Source: Sorangium cellulosum So0157-2
GTDB lineage: Bacteria; Myxococcota_A; Polyangia; Polyangiales; Polyangiaceae
DNA: 64,000 nucleotides
Reading direction: 5' to 3'
Assembly (NCBI RefSeq): GCF_000418325.1
Contig: NC_021658.1
Location: 992,001 to 1,056,000, forward strand
The notes below the pieces were generated by a model that was not told where the DNA came from, ran no database searches, and saw only the letters and a program-made list of their open reading frames with translations. A program made the translations under genes and the position numbers. Positions within the stretch are counted from its first letter, which is position 1. The number at the start of each line of letters is the position of its first letter. Shown here piece by piece: positions 63,701 through 64,000 of this stretch.

Positions 63701-64000
63701 GACGGCGGTGATCCTGGCCTGCCAGAGCCTCTCGCGGGGCGAGTGCCTCATGGCCATCGCCGGAGGGGTGAACCTCTCGTTGCACCCGAACAAGTTCATT
63801 TACCTCGCCCAGCAGAAGTTCCTCTCGTCCGACGGGCGATGCCGGGCCTTCGGCGAGGGGGGCGACGGGTATGTGCCCGGGGAGGGGGTTGGGGCCCTGG
63901 TCCTCAAGCCGCTCCGCCGCGCCGTCGCCGACGGGGATCACATCTACGGCGTGATCAAGGGGGCGGCCATGAATCATGGGGGGATGACCCACGGGTACAC
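51705..64000 (+). CDS. trans-AT type I polyketide synthase (3' end outside window)
   Basis: One frame from the ATG at 51705 (first start after an in-frame TGA at 51684) to the window edge, ~4098 residues. Domains: KS1 ~15-452 (TACSSS Cys184, His319 in EAHGTGT, His366 in NIGHAEG). DH1 ~650-905 (H668 in HLVEGRPVAP, D835 in DGALQ). KR1 ~1148-1380 (GGASGIG; Y1296). C-methyltransferase ~1595-1770 (LIEVGAGTGGTT). ACP1 with S1855 (GVDSI). ER ~1980-2290 (FALNFGDLL, AAGGVGSMAIQLA). KS2 ~2322-2745 (Cys2492). DH2 ~2940-3200 (H2968 in HIVWGQPVLP, D3128 in DGAWQ). KR2 ~3446-3680 (GGAGGLGG; Y3593). ACP2 with S3748 (GLDSM). KS3 from ~3824 (Cys3995). No AT in either complete module; the LPTYRFARERYW/LPTYPFARERYW ends of the post-KS linkers fit the trans-AT type. 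Module 1 would add a saturated alpha-methyl unit, module 2 a double bond. KS1 sits at the very N-terminus, so there is no visible loading domain. Confidence 0.95.
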   Translation, partial: MGSSRGDDFVVPPHDVAVIGIACRFPGAADQRGYWRNIEASVVSIEEVPSTRWDWRGLCRQAGLDEDGSSIRWGGFLDDIDRFDPDFFNISPREAHAMDPQQRILLQLAWSCLEDAGYKASRVKGTNVGIFVGICNYDYKELQDRCGEAIGGHTLTGTANTIVPNRVSYELDLHGPSVSTDTACSSSLFAIHEAVSSLRNGECEMALAGGVNLLLCGERYVSMAKLGMLSSAGVCNTFDADADGYVRAEGAGLVLLKPLARALQDRDFIYGVIKGSAVNHGGRARTLTSPNAFAQSRVVAAAWQQAGVPPETIGYIEAHGTGTPLGDPIEVHGLRRAFSQLARGPSSGHRGEAACGIGSVKANIGHAEGAAGIAGVIKVLLAFQHGVLPGMPRFRRLNPRIKLEQRSLLVVDKTQPWERLLDGEGKPLPRRAGVSSFGFGGANAHVALEEFCSSEAPARDARQAGPVVVPLSAKNPERLREMAGALASFLADNRGRVDLHDVAHTLQIGREEMASRVAVVAADLDALIAGFDAVSRDQPAPGVRHGEARKRNAEAAPAQSAGAGGGEGGAPSHPAPEDVASRWAHGGDIDWSAPEVGAKGRRVPLPTYRFARERYWLPDLGRPAPAAPQRAEGGASAATASVGRSFPQDGERCPLLELAPSDPRVRDHLVEGRPVAPAALVLDLVVASVRAGGQERLRLRDVSWIRPLRVEEATLSCHVELTPRGDELTFEIFTQSSGADRQVFGRGTLAPPSRTGERTEQEHRDVAAIEARCDVREDAGARYRALGLAGLDYGATYRVLRRLSRNDREALATLQAPQHAVGDAAPSLLRPDVLDGALQAVSALLDLEVEGVPLPAELARLEVLAPLPHTGFAHVVRSGAAGDRFDIEILDGAGHVCAKLEGLTVLRRRAAPMGLFYRPTFRPLGRPDGDALKGGEGSILLVGLAPQRDLMLKIAAVHGGRQARTVVLGDRTAQISPHEWTLAPADSDGLQGCLDGLGSVRAFYFLGALVDPAQPFADLDELQHSQLRGALTFLRFVQALDRRSLLREETAVRAFTNGAFAVSPTDEVVPHGASLVGLALSVAREHPALRVTCTDLPAAVETSAELVEAMTRSDLAANAVTAIRGGVHLVRVLEPLRVEPGELKLRQRGVYLILGGASGIGLETAVLFAERARARVAVLGRRPLDAEISSRLERVRGAGGEVLYCQADGASRADMERAVRQIWDAFGPINGVVHSAVELADRPLDSMDEAAFWAALAPKVQASVVLSEVTEHEPLDFMLFYSSAISYRGNAGQGNYAAGCTFQEALAARLRKAGRRVKVISWGYWGETGVVAGEVWLRKLARLGIRPISPAEGVDAIARILSAPIDEVVALRADRTALADFGVSVAGHPPAARIPDFREGALDLSSLARASADAPELSRQAQAFRELEELGCLGLLDALAQMRAFGEGSSPLALADVRERISLAPSFERLVDAMLELLRRAGHVVGAGQSLHLGDHAKERLTLRHRQELLESFSAFEQRHPDFLPHARLLRACLSALPSVLRGERPATDVLFAAETRPYVERVYKEGAVGAYGRCAASAVRQLVAQRAGGALEPIRLIEVGAGTGGTTGHVLAALSGSPRRVEYVYTDVSPAFLRLGEERFGPRYASLRFARLDIEVHPGEQGFERGSADIVLAANVLHATRDVAETLRHLKWLLADGGQLLFCETRAVQFFTTLTFGLLDGWWRFEDPERRLPRSPLLDIERWQRELREQGFRAIQAACLTSDQDEPLAQCVIAAESDGAVTAPRRAPTSISARPHRPEARRPEPAPSEVGSATAASLQAAVLERVIAELARATQSTPAGIDAERPFAEHGVDSIVAADVAQGLSKAFGLPLKTTSLFDFTTAAALAEHLGATYPAELRARLGVEERPAAADRGEAPARPAAGRGEAPARPAADRGEAPARPAAPSEGSGPARTAARVSRGSAADGATCLGAVLHMPGGIDDVRIEPVVVGPPGPREVRIRVHAFALNFGDLLCVRGLYPTMPEYPFVPGFEVSGTVDRVGAEVEGLRVGDEVVALTGAALGGHAALVNTPAEVTVKKPRGLGFPEAAALPVAFVTAHAALQQAAPVAGERILIQTAAGGVGSMAIQLARARGLEIFATAGSAEKCEYLRRLGVAHAINYRATDFSTAISDLTGGQGVDVVLNMLPGDALQKGLDLLAPGGRYIEIAMTALRQARAVDLSRLVGNQSIHSIDLRRTLLSRPERVRGALEEMVALVEVGRIQPNVGRTFAFQDWRAAYRYLDGARNVGKVVVSGVPLDREPAVPSSGSVSRSAGPMERPEQAPIAVIGASGRFPGAADLSTFWRNIAAGVCSVTRVLSEDWPIAIRDIPGAGGDVGPGAAYGGFLEDIDRFDPLFFRISGTEATLMDPQHRLFLEECWRALEDSAIAPSSLDGQRCGVFLGTAPGDYADVLGAAGERIEAHTFIGNEASINAARIAYLLNLKGPTLAIGTACSSSLVALHYACQSLRSGECDLALVGGVFVNTTPRFHMLSSRAGMLSPGGRCRTFDEGADGFVPGEGVGVLVLKPLARALEDRDLIRGVITATGVNQDGRTSGITAPSGASQAALLESVYRAGGIDPGTIELVECHGTGTPLGDPIEIEALTRAFRAKTDKVRTCAVGSVKTNIGHAVTAAGVAGVLKVLLALEHQELPPSLHFERPNPRIDFESSPFFVNTELKEWRPSGHPRRAAVSSFGFSGTNAHVVVEEPPPQPARTGEPGRRRLFCFCLSATSEEALRRRSEDLLDWLRRHGREHRPGDVSFTLLAGRSHHAVRLCMMASDLDELAALLEADLAGRSVPRVRRGARSEDPRTQALDDDRCRRLVGELRDALREGAASCEPMMEELAELYVRGAKVDGRALFQSEDHRRVRLPTYPFARERYWPRGIRRRSAGERRAPRAAAHPLVDRCLTNGGAPLFEKTFTPADVWVRDHIVWGQPVLPGAVFLEMARAAAAAAGAQVRRISKAAWLHPLPVTTGPVEVHLELRPAGSGFHCQIASGQDRALNVEMQLSSPPVAAPPPLDLASIRLRLPERLTGDACRTQLLRQGLAFGPAFRALEEVLRSGDEALATLRADRDGELGADGLVLLPPVIDGAWQALVALLPTGESASFRPFSLEELTWHDTLDRAAFAHIAVRGADGGRYRRFALTFVDETGQVLAEMTGFTVARADAPSQKGSSREPREAAGRSLFFEPVWRGMEPKADPAARAPRRVLVLDDDGGLSDALAARAGRSSGAVAPVVERIAFSPGGRGEEATLERAIDCAPPELIVVHWPSPAGWTRRGEEVEEALREQGLTMLRLGRALARSRGAGFRLMCVRAGGTDAGAPLFEAAGGLLRTLTLEQPACTAQLIELKGASGAGPEALADVVLREWAAIAPLAREIQYVGGLRQVRDLAEWQPPAGGGRSPWRKGGVYLITGGAGGLGGVFAEHLAREAEAHVVLLGRSELSDARQQWLDGIRRSGGGATYHRVDVTRREEVRAAVERTRDQLGALHGVLHAAGTLRDGRLAQKTERDVTEVVMAKVLGAVHLDEVIGDVPLDLFLLFSSLAGLTGNAGQADYAYANRLLLSFAAWREALTKSGARSGRTLAVAWPLWEQGGFAISPAVRERMAAVAGLLPMPAEVGLSALRACLERPGPALSVMYGEDEAMRAFLSDFREHPSFRRAAAPLDPERTDGNALLAAAERLLKERFAELLQIPASRLHPDASFETYGLDSMMATRITSRLEDEFGELPKTLLFEHQSLSSLARWLVEEHGPKLAELVGAGRTAPAEAPSAPRPASAPSSGASAFEEIAVIGLAGRYPKAPDLGTFWQNLLEGRDCIEEIPAERWDHARYFDADPSRHDRTYGKWGGFIADHDRFDPLFFHISPRDAEVMDPQERLFLEVAWAAVEDAGYSRSTVRRVLDRRVGVFTGVMWSDYQLYGVGEGADGRGLRLSSSFASIANRASFALDLNGPSMAVDTMCSSSLTAVILACQSLSRGECLMAIAGGVNLSLHPNKFIYLAQQKFLSSDGRCRAFGEGGDGYVPGEGVGALVLKPLRRAVADGDHIYGVIKGAAMNHGGMTHGY
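57441..57539 (+). repeat. 33-bp tandem repeat, 3 copies, in the ACP1-ER linker
   Basis: Units 57441-57473, 57474-57506 and 57507-57539; copies 1 and 3 are identical and copy 2 differs at two bases (GGG for GAC at the start). It encodes DRGEAPARPAA three times (GRGEAPARPAA in the middle), a flexible Pro/Ala linker. In frame, so length changes do not break the protein. Confidence 0.95.

Noticed and set aside
59628..63992. 1454-codon minus-strand open frame inside the PKS
   Set aside because: Same GC shadow effect opposite KS2-DH2-KR2-KS3.

Overview
The window is GC-rich (around 70 %) with long antisense shadow ORFs. Its gene content is typical of a large-genome myxobacterium of the Sorangium/Polyangiales kind: giant Ser/Thr kinase-ATPase-GAF-STAS proteins, ECF sigma factors beside PEGA/TPR and lipoprotein genes, DUF1552/DUF1592 secreted cytochrome-like pairs, Cys-rich lipoproteins and a modular polyketide synthase. 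The organism assignment is an inference from content and codon use; no rRNA is present.

Layout. 1-3.7 kb: the end of a WD40 protein, then a divergent pair made of a cupin + DHDPS-type aldolase operon and a MocR/GntR-aminotransferase regulator. 4-6.9 kb: a secreted beta-propeller di-heme protein. 7-11.6 kb: a giant signalling protein whose kinase part has lost its N-lobe and catalytic residues. 11.6-13.4 kb: a region-2-only sigma protein and an ECF sigma factor with a C-terminal membrane segment. 13.6-16.9 kb: a PEGA/TPR protein and two paralogous Cys-rich lipoproteins. 17.4-19.4 kb: a small defence-type patch with an AbiEii-like nucleotidyltransferase operon, a broken SNF2-type helicase and an eight-copy 21-bp tandem repeat. 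20.4-25.5 kb: a second giant kinase-ATPase-GAF-STAS gene with intact kinase motifs, broken by a 2-nt frameshift exactly at a perfect 15-bp inverted repeat. 25.7-28.8 kb: a DUF1552 + DUF1592-type operon. 29-32.3 kb: an ECF sigma/TPR/lipoprotein operon divergent from an envelope protein.

32.5-40.9 kb: small secreted proteins, D-Ala-D-Ala ligase (ddl) followed by an aminoglycoside-type kinase, a GHMP sugar kinase and a HelD-like helicase. 41-43.5 kb: two identical initiator tRNA-fMet genes, each with the same promoter and its own terminator, flanking a pectate-lyase-like lipoprotein. 44.1-48.1 kb: a tandem-globin membrane protein followed 91 bp later by a Ser/Thr kinase fused to an ExeA/GspA-like ATPase with a degenerate P-loop; these two may form a haem-gas sensing pair. 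48.4-49.5 kb: a broken transposase and a large palindrome. 49.5-50.9 kb: atpD, alone and on the minus strand.

51.7 kb to the right edge: one uninterrupted reading frame of about 4,100 codons encoding the first part of a polyketide synthase. Its order is KS-DH-KR-cMT-ACP-ER, then KS-DH-KR-ACP, then the start of a third KS. Neither complete module has an acyltransferase domain, so this is a trans-AT PKS. This gene is probably the left edge of a biosynthetic cluster that continues beyond the window.
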